Shown here one piece after another: positions 27,212 through 36,621 of a stretch of 64,000 nucleotides of DNA (the first letter of the stretch is position 1; each line of letters opens with the position of its first letter). The notes beneath the pieces were generated by a model that saw only the letters and a list, made by a program, of their open reading frames with translations, did not search any database and was not told where the DNA came from. A program made the position numbers and the translations under genes. The stretch covers positions 620,001 to 684,000 of the forward strand of contig NZ_JAARLY010000001.1 of the NCBI RefSeq assembly GCF_011759385.1. The letters are read 5' to 3'. Source of the DNA: Oleiagrimonas sp. C23AA (GTDB lineage Bacteria; Pseudomonadota; Gammaproteobacteria; Xanthomonadales; Rhodanobacteraceae).

Positions 27212-27967
27212 ATGCAATCATCCAGGGCGGTGACACCGGGGGCGCGAAATTTCCGCTACTACGACCTGATGGTCGGCGGCATGGTGGCGGTACTGTTGTG
27301 CGCCAATCTGATTGGTCCGGCCAAGGTATGCACGGTTAGCCTGCCGGTGATCGGTGCGCTGAGTTTTGGCGCGGGCAACCTGTTCTTTCCGGTCAGTTAT
27401 ATCTTCGGCGACATATTGACCGAGGTGTATGGCTATTCACGCGCCCGGCGCGCCATCTGGGCTGGATTTGGCGGCCTGGTCTTTGCCTCGATCATGGCCT
27501 GGGTGGTGGTGGCCATGCCGGCCAGTCCCAACGAGCCATTCAATGCCACGCTGCAACCGGCGCTGGAAGTGGTGTTCGGCAACACCGGGCGTATCGTCAT
27601 CGCCTCGATGGTGGCCTACTGGCTGGGCGATTTCGCCAATTCCTACGTGATGGCGAAGATGAAAGTGATGACCGGCGGACGCTACCTGTGGACACGCACC
27701 ATCGGTTCGACGCTGATAGGGCAGGGCGTGGACAGCCTGACTTTCTACCCGTTGGCCTTCATCGGCATCTGGGAGAGTCAGACGCTGATCAAAGTGGTCG
27801 CGTTCAACTGGACCATGAAGGTACTGGTGGAGGTGGTGTTCACGCCCCTGACGTACGCGGTGGTCGGTTTCCTGAAACGCCATGAGGGCGTCGATACCTT
27901 CGATCGCCACACCCGCTTTACCCCGTTCAGTCTGCGTGACGAGGGCGAGGTCGAGCGCTACGACTGA
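27212..27967 (+). CDS. yhhQ: Queuosine precursor transporter (YhhQ/VUT family)
   Basis: 251 aa inner-membrane protein with about six helices, importing 7-cyano-7-deazaguanine/7-aminomethyl-7-deazaguanine for tRNA queuosine synthesis. Family blocks are SFGAGNLFFPVSYIFGDILTEVYGY, WLGDFANSYVMAKMK, RTIGSTLIGQGVDSLTFY and the closing KVLVEVVFTPLTY. The ATG at 27212 with ribosome site cggaga gives the usual length; the frame is open further upstream but without a start signal. No preQ1 riboswitch was recognised in the 130-base divergent region. Its stop overlaps the end of the convergent chaC gene by ten bases. Confidence 0.92.
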   Translation: MQSSRAVTPGARNFRYYDLMVGGMVAVLLCANLIGPAKVCTVSLPVIGALSFGAGNLFFPVSYIFGDILTEVYGYSRARRAIWAGFGGLVFASIMAWVVVAMPASPNEPFNATLQPALEVVFGNTGRIVIASMVAYWLGDFANSYVMAKMKVMTGGRYLWTRTIGSTLIGQGVDSLTFYPLAFIGIWESQTLIKVVAFNWTMKVLVEVVFTPLTYAVVGFLKRHEGVDTFDRHTRFTPFSLRDEGEVERYD

Positions 27968-28536
27968 GACTGCTCAAGCTCCAGCGCCAGCAGTTCACGC
28001 TCCAGCGCGAAAACATGATCATCGTGCTCGTTCATGTTGCGCAGGGCGTCAGCCAGATGCAGCAGGTATTCCCGGTTGGGGCCGCTGGGTCCGTGCGAGC
28101 GTGCAATGTGCGCCGCCAGTTCGGTATCCGGTGCCGGCCCCAGCCAGGCTTCATTTTCCTCGGTGGCCAGATAAACCAGCCCCTGATGCTGGCTGCCATT
28201 GGCCAGGTACAAGGGTATCGACAGGCGCAGGTAGCCGTTCTTTTCGCGTACATCCAGATGCTTGAACACCTCCGGCGCCACGAGATAGGCCATGCCCCCG
28301 CAGCGCTGACCGGGTGAACGCACCAGGGTCAGCACCCGACCGGGCGCTTGTGGAGTGCCGCGATGGTCATGCGAGCCCTGCCAGAAACGCCGCTTCCAAC
28401 CGACGATGTGCGCTGGCGAGCACTCGATATACGGGAAGTCCACTTTGTATATCAGCGAACCATAACCGAACAGCCAGACCGGACCATCTGGACGTTGCGG
28501 GGAATGGGTGAGCGATTCAGCCACGTGGATCGGCAT
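27958..28536 (-). CDS. ChaC-type glutathione-specific gamma-glutamylcyclotransferase
   Basis: 192 aa. Cleaves glutathione to 5-oxoproline and Cys-Gly. The substrate-binding loop GYGSLIY is at residues 24-30. WKRRFWQGSHDHRGTPQAPGRV is the ChaC family block, and the catalytic Glu lies in the TEENEAWLGP segment. GMAYLV and REKNGYLRLSIPLYL are also conserved. The start at 28536 (MPIHVAES) is chosen for family length; the frame extends nine codons upstream. Convergent overlap of ten bases with yhhQ suggests compact 3' ends, not functional linkage. Confidence 0.88.
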   Translation of the reverse strand: MPIHVAESLTHSPQRPDGPVWLFGYGSLIYKVDFPYIECSPAHIVGWKRRFWQGSHDHRGTPQAPGRVLTLVRSPGQRCGGMAYLVAPEVFKHLDVREKNGYLRLSIPLYLANGSQHQGLVYLATEENEAWLGPAPDTELAAHIARSHGPSGPNREYLLHLADALRNMNEHDDHVFALERELLALELEQSQS

Positions 28537-28840
28537 CCATGTCAAAGACAACCGGCGAACCATAGCCCGAGCGTGGGTCTGTTCGCAAAACGTGGCGTTG
28601 TGCCGTGGTCCATTCGAGAGGCGCTACATACTGGCCGGCGGTCTAGCAATGGCGTTTGTGCCAGAAGTACATGCCACCCGCTATTTCGCGGCCGGCCAGC
28701 GCTTGTCGGGACAGCCGCGACCGTCGAGGAGTGGCTGGCATCCTTGCAACGATGGCTGTCGATATCGAACCCACGTGCGACGGCGTTGTCATAACATGTA
28801 AGCGCCTTCCGCGCTGTCTTCACCCTTGCAATGAGGCTGC
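28537..28840. other. Intergenic region between chaC and a small secreted-protein gene
   Basis: 304 bases separating two divergent genes. Reading frames exist on both strands but none has a start signal or recognisable product. No promoter could be fixed with confidence. Confidence 0.4.
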
Positions 28841-29299
28841 ATGGCCATGTGGTATCGGTTTGCCAAATCGCTTCGACCCTCACGCGTGCTTTCGGGCCTG
28901 TGGCTGGGCGTACTGGCCATGGCACTGACGCCGCTGGCTGAGGCCACGCCACCCAAGTCGCTGGATCTGTCGCTGCCCCCAGACACCCTGCCGGCGCCGG
29001 CCTCAACGGCGCCGACCAAGAGCGATGCCAAGGCGCCGGGTGTGTATTACGGCGACCACAGCGGTATTCCCGCCCAGGATGCGCAGCTGGCCGACAGCAC
29101 ACCTGATACCAAGACGCACATCCATGGCAGCGTAAGCATGGGCGTGGGTTACGCCAGCGGCTTTGGTACCGGCACTACGCAAGCGGCACACGTGCATATC
29201 GACAAGACCACCGACAGTGGTAGCCGCTTCGATGTCGACATTGGGGTGCAGAAGGTCAATGGTTTCGATGATCGCCCCTGGGACCATCACGGCCATTGA
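28841..29299 (+). CDS. Hypothetical secreted protein
   Basis: 152 aa with a signal peptide (hydrophobic 15-33, ending EATP). A Pro/Ala/Ser linker (40-70) follows, then a C-terminal segment of alternating polar and small residues (HIHGSVSMGVGYASGFGTG, then HVHIDKTT and FDVDIGVQKVNG). These resemble two or three beta strands of an outer-membrane protein, but the piece is too short for a barrel. It ends in DHHGH. No family was recognised. The start is the first of two closely spaced ATGs, with gagg about nine bases upstream. Confidence 0.65.
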   Translation: MAMWYRFAKSLRPSRVLSGLWLGVLAMALTPLAEATPPKSLDLSLPPDTLPAPASTAPTKSDAKAPGVYYGDHSGIPAQDAQLADSTPDTKTHIHGSVSMGVGYASGFGTGTTQAAHVHIDKTTDSGSRFDVDIGVQKVNGFDDRPWDHHGH

Positions 29300-29375
29300 G
29301 CGGCGCTGTGGGCAAGGGGCGGTCTGCTAGGCTTGGCGCCCCTTTCATACGCTGCGGCTCGCGCCGCCCACCTGC

Positions 29376-29834
29376 ATGACCGAGCCGCCCCGCCTGGTGC
29401 TGGATACCAATATCTGCCTGGATCTGTTTGTTTACCGCGATGCGGCCAGCCAGCCGATCATGCGGGCGTTGGAGCAGGGGCGTTTCCAGGCCGTCACCAG
29501 CCAAGCCTGCCGCGAGGAATGGCTGCGCGTGCTGCATTACCCGCAGTTTCGCATCGATGAGGCGCAGCGCGTGGAGGTGACCGCCGCTTTCGATCGCTGG
29601 ATCGCTTGTCTGCCCGTCGAAGTGGCCGAAGCGCCGCTGGAGGTGGATTTGCCCCGTTGCAAGGACAGCGATGACCAGAAATTCCTGGAGGCGGCGCAAC
29701 GGGCCGGCGCGGTGGCGCTGGTCAGCAAGGATCGCGCCGTGCTGAAACTGGCGCGCAAGCATCGCAAGCTGGGGCTTTTCGCCATCGTTTCGCCGTCCGG
29801 ATGGTGCCAGATGTTCGAGGCGCCGGCGGCGTGA
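29376..29834 (+). CDS. PIN-domain RNase-like protein (COG1569 type, putative toxin)
   Basis: 152 aa. The PIN-domain acidic residues are visible: Asp10 in LVLDTNICLD, a Glu in ACREEWLRVL, Asp in CKDSDDQKFLEAA, and Asp in VSKDRAVLKLA. COG1569 proteins are usually annotated as putative toxin components of toxin-antitoxin pairs, but no small antitoxin gene lies within several hundred bases on either side. It may therefore be a solitary housekeeping nuclease. An ATG start without a strong ribosome site. Confidence 0.8.
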   Translation: MTEPPRLVLDTNICLDLFVYRDAASQPIMRALEQGRFQAVTSQACREEWLRVLHYPQFRIDEAQRVEVTAAFDRWIACLPVEVAEAPLEVDLPRCKDSDDQKFLEAAQRAGAVALVSKDRAVLKLARKHRKLGLFAIVSPSGWCQMFEAPAA

Positions 29835-29967
29835 TGGCGTCGGCCATGGCTTCGCCGCGCTGACTGGGACGCACGGCACGGGTAAAAGGTTGAGATGACT
29901 CATGACAGTGGGGCGCTTGGCCGCCGGTGCATAGACTGCCGGCCACGTTCCTGCGCTGTGTGAGCCG

Positions 29968-32238
29968 ATGCCCTTCAAGCGATATCCAGATCATTTGTCC
30001 GTGTCACTGCGCCGCATGGTGTGCGCGTTGGCCCTGCTGACACCGTGTGTGCCTGCGCTGGCCAGCACCATCACCATCGACGGGCACATGAGCCCGGGCG
30101 AATGGCAGGGCGCGCGTCACGTGACGCATTTCCGTGATGTGCAGCCGCTGACTGGTGCGCCGGGCTCGCAGCCGACCGAGGCCTGGATCAAGTCGACGCC
30201 GCAGGGACTGGCCATCGCCTTTCGCTGCATCCAGCCGCCGGGCATCCCGCGCACGCATCAGCGCACCCGTCGCGACGAGGACGCGCAGGTCGATCGGGTC
30301 AACCTGATGATCGACTTCAACGGCGATGGCCGCACCGGTTACGACTTCACCGTGACGTTGGCCGGTTCCATCACTGATGAAGTCATCACCAACGAGTCGA
30401 GTTTCGATTCGGACTGGGACGGCGACTGGCAGCACGCGGTCAGCGAGGACAAGCGAGGCTGGACCGTGGAGATGCTGATTCCCTGGTATATCGCGCCAAT
30501 GCGCCGTGCGCCGGGAGACAGGCGCACCGTGGGTATCTATCTGGATCGCATCATCGGTTCCACCGGAGAGCGCATGGCCTGGCCCACCGCCAGCTTCACG
30601 CGGGCGCGGTTCCTGTCCGATTTTCATCGCATGAAGCTCAAGGCCTATAGCCAGTCGCTGCTGGCCGTGACGCCTTACGTGTCGGGCATTGCCGATCGGG
30701 TCAACGGCGGCACCACGCTCAAATCCGGTGCCGACATCTTCTGGAAGCCGAACGGCCAGACTCAGCTCACCGCCACCATAAACCCTGATTTCGGCCAGGT
30801 CGAAAGTGACGATCTGGTGGTGAACTTCGGCGCCGAGGAAACCTTCTTCAGCGACAAGCGCCCGTTCTTCACCGAGAACCAGGGCATCTTCGATTTCGGC
30901 CTGTTGATCGACAACAGCCAGCTGATCTATACCCGCCGTGTCGGCGCCGCCGCCGACGATGGCAGTGGCCCGGCCGACATCAAGGCCGCAGTCAAGCTCA
31001 ACGGCAGCGTCGGCGACACGCATTACGGCGTGCTCTCGGCGCAGGAGGCCGGCGATGTCGGGCGCAGTTTCAATGCTGTGCGCCTGACCCACGACTTCGG
31101 CACGCAGATGGCCGGCTTGCTGTTGACGCGGGTCGATCACCCGTATCTGGATCGTCATGCCACCGTGCTGGGCGTGGACCATCGCTGGCAGCCCAACGAC
31201 CAGCTCACCGTCACCTCCAATGCGGTCGGCAGCCATATCGACCAGAAAGGCCAGGTGGTCAATGGCTCGGGTTTCACCTCGATCATCCAGTACGAGATGA
31301 ACCCGGTGTGGAGCCAGCAGTGGATCGTGATGCATTTCGATGATCAGCTGAACATCGACGACTTCGGCTACTTGCCGCGCAACAACCTGGACTACCTGCA
31401 CTGGGAAGTAAGACGGCGCGAAACCAACCTGCCGGCTGGTTCCATGTATGCCTCGCACCAGTGGCGCTGGCGTGTGGTGGCGATGGACAACGATCATGGC
31501 CTGGCCTTGCAGCGCCAGCTTCGCATCGTGCGCACCAGCGACTTGCGCAATGGCGGCAGCGAATATGTGCAGCTCAACCTCAACGCGCCAGCCTACGATG
31601 ATCTATTGACCCGCGGCCACGGCGCGGTGTGGCTGCCAGCCGGCGGCATGTTCGAGTTCGACCATCAGACCCCGCGCAAGGGCGCCTGGGCCTGGGAGCT
31701 GGATGCAAACCTGGCCAGCAGCGACATCGCCGGCTACAAGCGTATCGGCTACACCATCAAGGCGGTGCCGACGTATTTCTTCTCCGATGCGCTGAGTCTG
31801 GCCACCGGCCTGACCTACCAGTACCAGCCGGGCTGGCTGGTCTGGCAGCACGACAACCTGGTCGGCGCCTTTGATGGGCATTCGCTGACGCTGGATACGC
31901 AGCTGAACTGGAACATGTCCGCGCGTCAGGAATTGCGTGTGCGCCTGCAGGCGCTGGGCCTGGATGCGCGCCTGCGCCAGGCTTATCGGGTATCGCCGTC
32001 GCGAAAGGCCGTGCCGACCAACGATGCGGTGAACGATTTCAGCGTGCGCAACCTGGGTTTCCAGATTCGCTATCGCTACATTCTGGCGCCGTTGTCGGAC
32101 CTGTATGTGGTCTACAGCCGTGGCGGGTATCAGATGCAAAGCCTGTATGACAGCGCCGATGCGCGCTTGCGCCAAAGCTTCAGTCTGCGCGATACCGAGC
32201 AGTTCCTGGTCAAGCTGTCCTACCGTTTCGACCTGTAG
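29968..32238 (+). CDS. DUF5916 outer-membrane protein with CBM9-like N-terminal domain
   Basis: 756 aa. After a signal sequence (about 1-33, ending PALA) comes a CBM9-like carbohydrate-binding fold (about 35-210: ITIDGHMSPGEWQGARHVTHF to MLIPW). The conserved DUF5916 block follows (TINPDFGQVESDDLVVNFGAEETFFSDKRPFFTENQGIF), then many amphipathic strands ending YRFDL, as in a C-terminal beta barrel. The family is widespread in Bacteroidetes and Xanthomonadales and often called 'hydrolase' without proof. The role is unknown; the domain plan suggests surface binding or passage of a glycan or other polymer. Start at 29968 or an internal ATG at 30016. Confidence 0.82.
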   Translation: MPFKRYPDHLSVSLRRMVCALALLTPCVPALASTITIDGHMSPGEWQGARHVTHFRDVQPLTGAPGSQPTEAWIKSTPQGLAIAFRCIQPPGIPRTHQRTRRDEDAQVDRVNLMIDFNGDGRTGYDFTVTLAGSITDEVITNESSFDSDWDGDWQHAVSEDKRGWTVEMLIPWYIAPMRRAPGDRRTVGIYLDRIIGSTGERMAWPTASFTRARFLSDFHRMKLKAYSQSLLAVTPYVSGIADRVNGGTTLKSGADIFWKPNGQTQLTATINPDFGQVESDDLVVNFGAEETFFSDKRPFFTENQGIFDFGLLIDNSQLIYTRRVGAAADDGSGPADIKAAVKLNGSVGDTHYGVLSAQEAGDVGRSFNAVRLTHDFGTQMAGLLLTRVDHPYLDRHATVLGVDHRWQPNDQLTVTSNAVGSHIDQKGQVVNGSGFTSIIQYEMNPVWSQQWIVMHFDDQLNIDDFGYLPRNNLDYLHWEVRRRETNLPAGSMYASHQWRWRVVAMDNDHGLALQRQLRIVRTSDLRNGGSEYVQLNLNAPAYDDLLTRGHGAVWLPAGGMFEFDHQTPRKGAWAWELDANLASSDIAGYKRIGYTIKAVPTYFFSDALSLATGLTYQYQPGWLVWQHDNLVGAFDGHSLTLDTQLNWNMSARQELRVRLQALGLDARLRQAYRVSPSRKAVPTNDAVNDFSVRNLGFQIRYRYILAPLSDLYVVYSRGGYQMQSLYDSADARLRQSFSLRDTEQFLVKLSYRFDL

Positions 32239-32255
32239 CGGTTGATGCGGTGCGT

Positions 32256-32292
32256 CATGTGAAGGCCTGCCGTGCGCGTGGGCCTTCACATG
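32256..32292. terminator. Hairpin after the DUF5916 gene
   Basis: A perfect 12-bp stem (catgtgaaggcc / ggccttcacatg) with a 13-base loop begins 18 bases after the stop codon. No T-run follows, so it is terminator-like only. Confidence 0.55.
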
Positions 32293-32507
32293 GCGGCCTT
32301 TAAAAAGACGCGCAAACAAGGCGCCGATGCGCTACACTTGCGTGGCTCGACGCCCACTCTGGCGGCGTCTCGCGCCGCAACACGGCGCGCTGCATGGGCG
32401 GTCCCTCCCGCGTGCTTCACGCGCCGGCCGTCGCATTTGCCTTCATCTTCCGTCCCGCCTGCATCGATATCGCCAGAGGCGATGGGCGCGGATGCCAAGG
32501 GTATTTC

Positions 32508-33881
32508 ATGTCTTTTTCCGATCTGGGCCTTGCGCCCGAACTGCTGCGCGCGTTGACCGAGCAGGGCTACGAGTCGCCGACTCCGGTCCAGGCGCAGGCC
32601 ATTCCTTTTGTGCTGGAAGGTCGCGACCTTCTGGCCAGCGCGCAGACCGGCACCGGCAAGACCGCTGCCTTCACGCTGCCACTGCTGCATCGTCTGATTG
32701 GCGGCGAAGCCAAGCGCACGCCGCGCGCGCTGGTGCTGGTGCCGACCCGCGAGCTGGCCGCACAGGTGGCCGAGTCGGTGCGCACCTATGCGCGTCACGT
32801 GCGCATGCGCACCGCGGTGATCTTCGGCGGTGTCGGCATGGGTCCGCAGACCGATGCGTTGCGCCGTGGCGTGGACATCGTGGTGGCCACGCCGGGTCGT
32901 CTGCTCGACCACATCGGGCAGCGCCACATTGATCTTTCCGGCATCCAGACGCTGATCCTGGACGAAGCCGACCGCATGCTCGACATGGGCTTCATCCGCG
33001 ATATCCGCAAGGTGATTGCCGCGCTGCCCAAACAGCGTCAGAACCTGCTGTTCTCAGCCACCTTCAGCGGCGACATCCTGAAACTGGCCGAGGGTCTTCT
33101 GAGCGACCCGGCACGGGTGGAAGTGGCGCCGCGCAATACCACCGCCGAGCGCGTGTCGCAGAGTGTCTACAACGTCGACAAATCCAACAAAACGGCGCTG
33201 ATCACGCATCTTGTCGGTACCGGCAACTGGCGCCAGGTACTGGTGTTCACGCGCACCAAGCACGGCGCCAATCGTCTTGCCTTGCAGCTTGAGCGCAATG
33301 GATTGACCGCCGCGGCGATCCACGGCAACAAGTCGCAGAATGCCCGCACACGTGCGTTGGCCGATTTCAAGGCCGGCAAGGTGCGCGTGCTGGTGGCCAC
33401 CGATATCGCAGCGCGTGGTCTGGACATCGATCAACTGCCGCACGTGATCAATCACGAACTGCCGAACGTGCCGGAAGACTACGTGCATCGTATCGGCCGC
33501 ACAGGTCGTGCCGGCGCCGAGGGCGAGGCCATTTCGCTGGTGGCGCCCGATGAGCGCAAGTTGCTTCGCGACATTGAGCGGCTGCTCAAGCGCAAGCTGG
33601 ATGCCGGCGTGGTGGAAGGCTTCGAGCCAGACCCCAATGCGCGTGCCGAGCCTGAAGAGGCTCCGCGTCGTGGTGGTGGTCGTGGGCAGGGTGCGTCCCG
33701 CTCCGGTGGCGGTCGTAGCCAGGCTGGCGGGCGTGGCCAAGGCAGCGGCAATGCCCGCCCGGGTGCCGGGCGAGGCAATGCGGCCAGTGGCGATGCGGCC
33801 AAGCCGGCCGGTGCACGTCGCCGCCGCCGCGGTGGCCGTGGCGGGCAAAGCCGCCAGCAGGGCCGTCCTCAGGGCGAATAG
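32508..33881 (+). CDS. rhlE: DEAD-box RNA helicase RhlE
   Basis: ATP-dependent RNA helicase of 457 aa acting in ribosome assembly and mRNA turnover. All motifs are visible in order: Q-motif region [26 protein letters not shown], Walker [32 protein letters not shown] and HRIGRTGR. The C-terminal 85 residues are a Gly/Arg/Gln-rich tail ([14 protein letters not shown] type) that binds RNA non-specifically. The ATG at 32508 gives the canonical RhlE N-terminus MSFSDLGL. The 270-base 5' leader has no gene. It ends at a textbook terminator. Confidence 0.94.
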   Translation: MSFSDLGLAPELLRALTEQGYESPTPVQAQAIPFVLEGRDLLASAQTGTGKTAAFTLPLLHRLIGGEAKRTPRALVLVPTRELAAQVAESVRTYARHVRMRTAVIFGGVGMGPQTDALRRGVDIVVATPGRLLDHIGQRHIDLSGIQTLILDEADRMLDMGFIRDIRKVIAALPKQRQNLLFSATFSGDILKLAEGLLSDPARVEVAPRNTTAERVSQSVYNVDKSNKTALITHLVGTGNWRQVLVFTRTKHGANRLALQLERNGLTAAAIHGNKSQNARTRALADFKAGKVRVLVATDIAARGLDIDQLPHVINHELPNVPEDYVHRIGRTGRAGAEGEAISLVAPDERKLLRDIERLLKRKLDAGVVEGFEPDPNARAEPEEAPRRGGGRGQGASRSGGGRSQAGGRGQGSGNARPGAGRGNAASGDAAKPAGARRRRRGGRGGQSRQQGRPQGE

Positions 33882-33902
33882 GCGCTGCGCCAGGTCACGA
33901 CA

Positions 33903-33932
33903 AAAACGGCGAGCTGTGAGGCTCGCCGTTTT
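33903..33932 (+). terminator. Intrinsic terminator of rhlE (bidirectional)
   Basis: A 12-bp stem (aaaacggcgagc / gctcgccgtttt) with loop tgtgag has A residues on the left and a T-run on the right. It lies 21 bases after the rhlE stop and also beyond the 3' end of the convergent sucrose phosphorylase gene. Confidence 0.9.
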
Positions 33933-33954
33933 CTGTTGTGAGCGAGGATGAACC

Positions 33955-35397
33955 TCAGCAGCGCATGGTCAGTACACGGCGCGTTTTCGCATCGACATAG
34001 CGGATGGTCGATTTCTTGAACAGCAAATCGACGAACAGCTGGCACCAGAACTCGCCCTTGCGCCACTCGATGCAGACGCTGGAGTCGTTCGAATATTCCA
34101 GATGGAAGGTGCCATCGAAGGCCGGATAGGTGGAACGGAACTCCATCAGCTTGATCTGCCGGCGCACCAGTTTCTGGCTGAGCGCGGTTTCCACATCGTC
34201 AACGCTGAACCAGTGCCGGTTGATGTCGCGTGCCTCGCCGGTTTCCTCCATCAGCTCGATGTCGTTGGTGCCGCCGAACAGGCCCACGTAATACACCTGT
34301 GGAATGCCCGGCGCGAAGAACTGGATGGCGCGGGCGGCGATGTAGGCGTCGTCGTTCTGCTTGAGCGCATCGTAGTAGGTGCAGGTCAGCTGGTAGATGG
34401 CGCCGACGCTGTGCACGTTGGCCGCCGAGCGACGCATGATCGGGTCGGCGCTGCGTGCCGAGACATTGTCGATCAGGTGCTGGATCTTTTCCTGCGGCAG
34501 CACGCCTTCCACATCGGGAATGCAGATGCCATCGTGGGTATCGAGCACGGTGATCTGGTTGCGCGGACACATGCGCAGCCATTGCTTGAGATAACGACTG
34601 TCGCCATCGAGCAGCGAGTACAGCAGCAGCGGCGGCAACGCGAAGCCGTACGGGCGCATGTGGTGCAGCGAGATGGCGTACTGGTAGCTGGGATGGTCGT
34701 GCACCTCCGGCAAGGTCTCGGCGCCGTATTTCTCGGCCACGCCATTGATCCACGAACAGATTTCGTAGACATCCGGCTCGACCAGAAAGCAGCTGGTGCC
34801 CAGGCGCTTGGTGGTGTAGCCAAAGGCATCTAGCCGGAACAGCTTGACCCCGCGCTCGGTGAGGAAGCTGATGTAGTCCTCCATCAGGTTGTAGGTCAGT
34901 TCCGAGTCGTAGTTCAGATCAATCTGACGCTCGGTGAAGGTGCACCACACCCGGTCGGTGCTGCCGTCGGCGAAGGTGACCTCGCGGAACGGCTCCTTCT
35001 CCTTGCGGATGTGGATCTTGGCCAGGTCGTCCGGGCTGATCTCGCCAAGCTTGTCCACGTGCACGAACAGGTCGGCGTAATCGGACTTGTGCCCGTGTTC
35101 GAGAAAGTCCTTGAATTCGACCGATTCGTCGGAGATGTGGTTCAGCGTCAGGTCCAGGCACAGGTCGAAACGCGCCGAGATGCGCTCGACATCGTCCCAG
35201 CTGCCATAGGCCGGATCGACCTCCTTGTGCGTCAGCGGCGAGAAGCCGCCATCGGCATTGGACGGGTACAGCGGCAGGATATGCACGCCGCCGACCGCGC
35301 GCGAAAGGTGGGCATCCAGCACCTGATACAGATCGCCCAGATCGTTGCCGATACGGTTGGGGTAGCAGATCAGCTGGACGGCGTTTCGCAAAGCCAT
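33955..35397 (-). CDS. Sucrose phosphorylase-type GH13_18 enzyme
   Basis: 480 aa cytoplasmic phosphorylase. The reaction is sucrose plus phosphate giving alpha-D-glucose 1-phosphate and fructose; related GH13_18 members act on glucosylglycerate, glucosylglycerol or sucrose 6-phosphate. Catalytic residues align almost number for number with the Bifidobacterium enzyme (192, 232, 290): nucleophile Asp190 in LFRLDAFGY, acid/base Glu231 in LPEVHDH, and stabiliser Asp289 in LDTHDGI. The N-terminus [13 protein letters not shown] is also family-typical. No sucrose carrier or fructokinase gene is adjacent. The substrate branch needs a structure-based comparison of the acceptor loops. Confidence 0.88.
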   Translation of the reverse strand: MALRNAVQLICYPNRIGNDLGDLYQVLDAHLSRAVGGVHILPLYPSNADGGFSPLTHKEVDPAYGSWDDVERISARFDLCLDLTLNHISDESVEFKDFLEHGHKSDYADLFVHVDKLGEISPDDLAKIHIRKEKEPFREVTFADGSTDRVWCTFTERQIDLNYDSELTYNLMEDYISFLTERGVKLFRLDAFGYTTKRLGTSCFLVEPDVYEICSWINGVAEKYGAETLPEVHDHPSYQYAISLHHMRPYGFALPPLLLYSLLDGDSRYLKQWLRMCPRNQITVLDTHDGICIPDVEGVLPQEKIQHLIDNVSARSADPIMRRSAANVHSVGAIYQLTCTYYDALKQNDDAYIAARAIQFFAPGIPQVYYVGLFGGTNDIELMEETGEARDINRHWFSVDDVETALSQKLVRRQIKLMEFRSTYPAFDGTFHLEYSNDSSVCIEWRKGEFWCQLFVDLLFKKSTIRYVDAKTRRVLTMRC

Positions 35398-35543
35398 GGC
35401 AGAGTCTCTTCAGCGGGGACCACAAACACCGTAAACACGCCGAGGCGGGCTCGCAAGCGGCCGTGGCCTGTCGATCGACACTTGCCGGGCCAGAAGGCAG
35501 GCGGCAACCTTCGGGTTCCTTTCGCCTTTCATGGGTAGCCCAA

Positions 35544-36560
35544 GTGGACTGGATCGATCTTCGCAGCGACACCGTGACGCGCCCCACCCAGGCCATGCGC
35601 CAGACCATGGTCGATGCCGAGGTGGGCGACGATGTCTATGGCGAAGACCCCACCGTCAACGCGCTGCAGGCGCGTCTGGCCAAGTTGCTGGGCAAGGATG
35701 ATGCGCTGTTTGTGCCCACCGGCACGCAGTCCAACCTGCTGGCGCTGATGGCCCATTGCGAGCGTGGCGATGAGTATCTGGTGGGCATGGACGCGCACAC
35801 TTTTCGCTTCGAGGGTGGCGGCGCGGCGGTGCTCGGTTCCATCCAGCCGCAGCCGATCGAGCATGACGCCGACGGCAGTCTGCCGCTGGATGCCATCGAG
35901 GCGGCGATCAAGCCGGTGGATCCGCATTTCGCGCGCACCCGGCTGTTGGCGCTGGAGAACACCTGGCACGGGCGTGCGCTGCCGATGGCCTATCTGGAGG
36001 CGGCGCACGATCTGGCGCGCTCGCACGGACTGGCCTTGCATCTGGACGGGGCACGTTTTTTCAACGCCACGCAGGCCGCCAGCGTGGCGCCCGATGCCAT
36101 GGCGCGTTATTTCGACAGTGTCTCGATCTGCCTGTCCAAGGGGCTGGGGGCGCCGGTGGGTTCGGTGCTGGTGGGCTCGCACACGCTGATCGATCGCGCG
36201 CGGCGCTGGCGCAAGGTGGCCGGCGGCGGCTGGCGCCAGGCCGGCATGCTGGCTGCCGCAGGGCTTTACGCATTGGATCATCATATCGAGCGGCTGGCCG
36301 ACGACCATCGTCGTGCCCAGACGCTGGCGCGAGGGCTGGGTGATATCGCGGCGCTCAAGGTGCTCGGGCAGCACACCAACATGGTGTTTGTGGATGTGCC
36401 CAAGGCGCGTCTGCGCGACCTGGACCTGCACCTTCGCCAGCACGGCATTCGCGTCAGCATCGGCTACCTGCCGACCTTGCGCCTGGTTACGCATCTGGAT
36501 GTCGACGATGACGCCATCGCGCGCACCATCGACGCATTCGCACGCTTTTTGGGCGCATGA
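35544..36560 (+). CDS. ltaA: Low-specificity L-threonine aldolase
   Basis: PLP enzyme that splits L-threonine/allo-threonine to glycine and acetaldehyde, 338 aa. N-terminal [15 protein letters not shown], the block [15 protein letters not shown], and the PLP Lys199 in [14 protein letters not shown] are all conserved. [10 protein letters not shown] supplies the cofactor-binding Asp. The GTG at 35544 is used because the conserved sequence begins four codons later; the frame is open further upstream but unlike the family. Followed 52 bases later by xdhC, which seems to have its own promoter. Confidence 0.9.
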   Translation: MDWIDLRSDTVTRPTQAMRQTMVDAEVGDDVYGEDPTVNALQARLAKLLGKDDALFVPTGTQSNLLALMAHCERGDEYLVGMDAHTFRFEGGGAAVLGSIQPQPIEHDADGSLPLDAIEAAIKPVDPHFARTRLLALENTWHGRALPMAYLEAAHDLARSHGLALHLDGARFFNATQAASVAPDAMARYFDSVSICLSKGLGAPVGSVLVGSHTLIDRARRWRKVAGGGWRQAGMLAAAGLYALDHHIERLADDHRRAQTLARGLGDIAALKVLGQHTNMVFVDVPKARLRDLDLHLRQHGIRVSIGYLPTLRLVTHLDVDDDAIARTIDAFARFLGA

Positions 36561-36608
36561 ACCGCCGGCCGCTGAATGAAATCCAACAGGCCCTTCAGGC
36601 GGCTGGGC

Positions 36609-36614
36609 TAGAAT
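36609..36614 (+). promoter_or_regulatory. Probable -10 box of a leaderless xdhC transcript
   Basis: The hexamer tagaat (in ggctagaat) ends 7 bases before the ATG at 36622. A transcript initiating at the usual distance would start at or next to that ATG, and there is no ribosome site. The same ctagaat arrangement precedes trhO. Confidence 0.5.
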
Positions 36615-36621
36615 GACCGCC

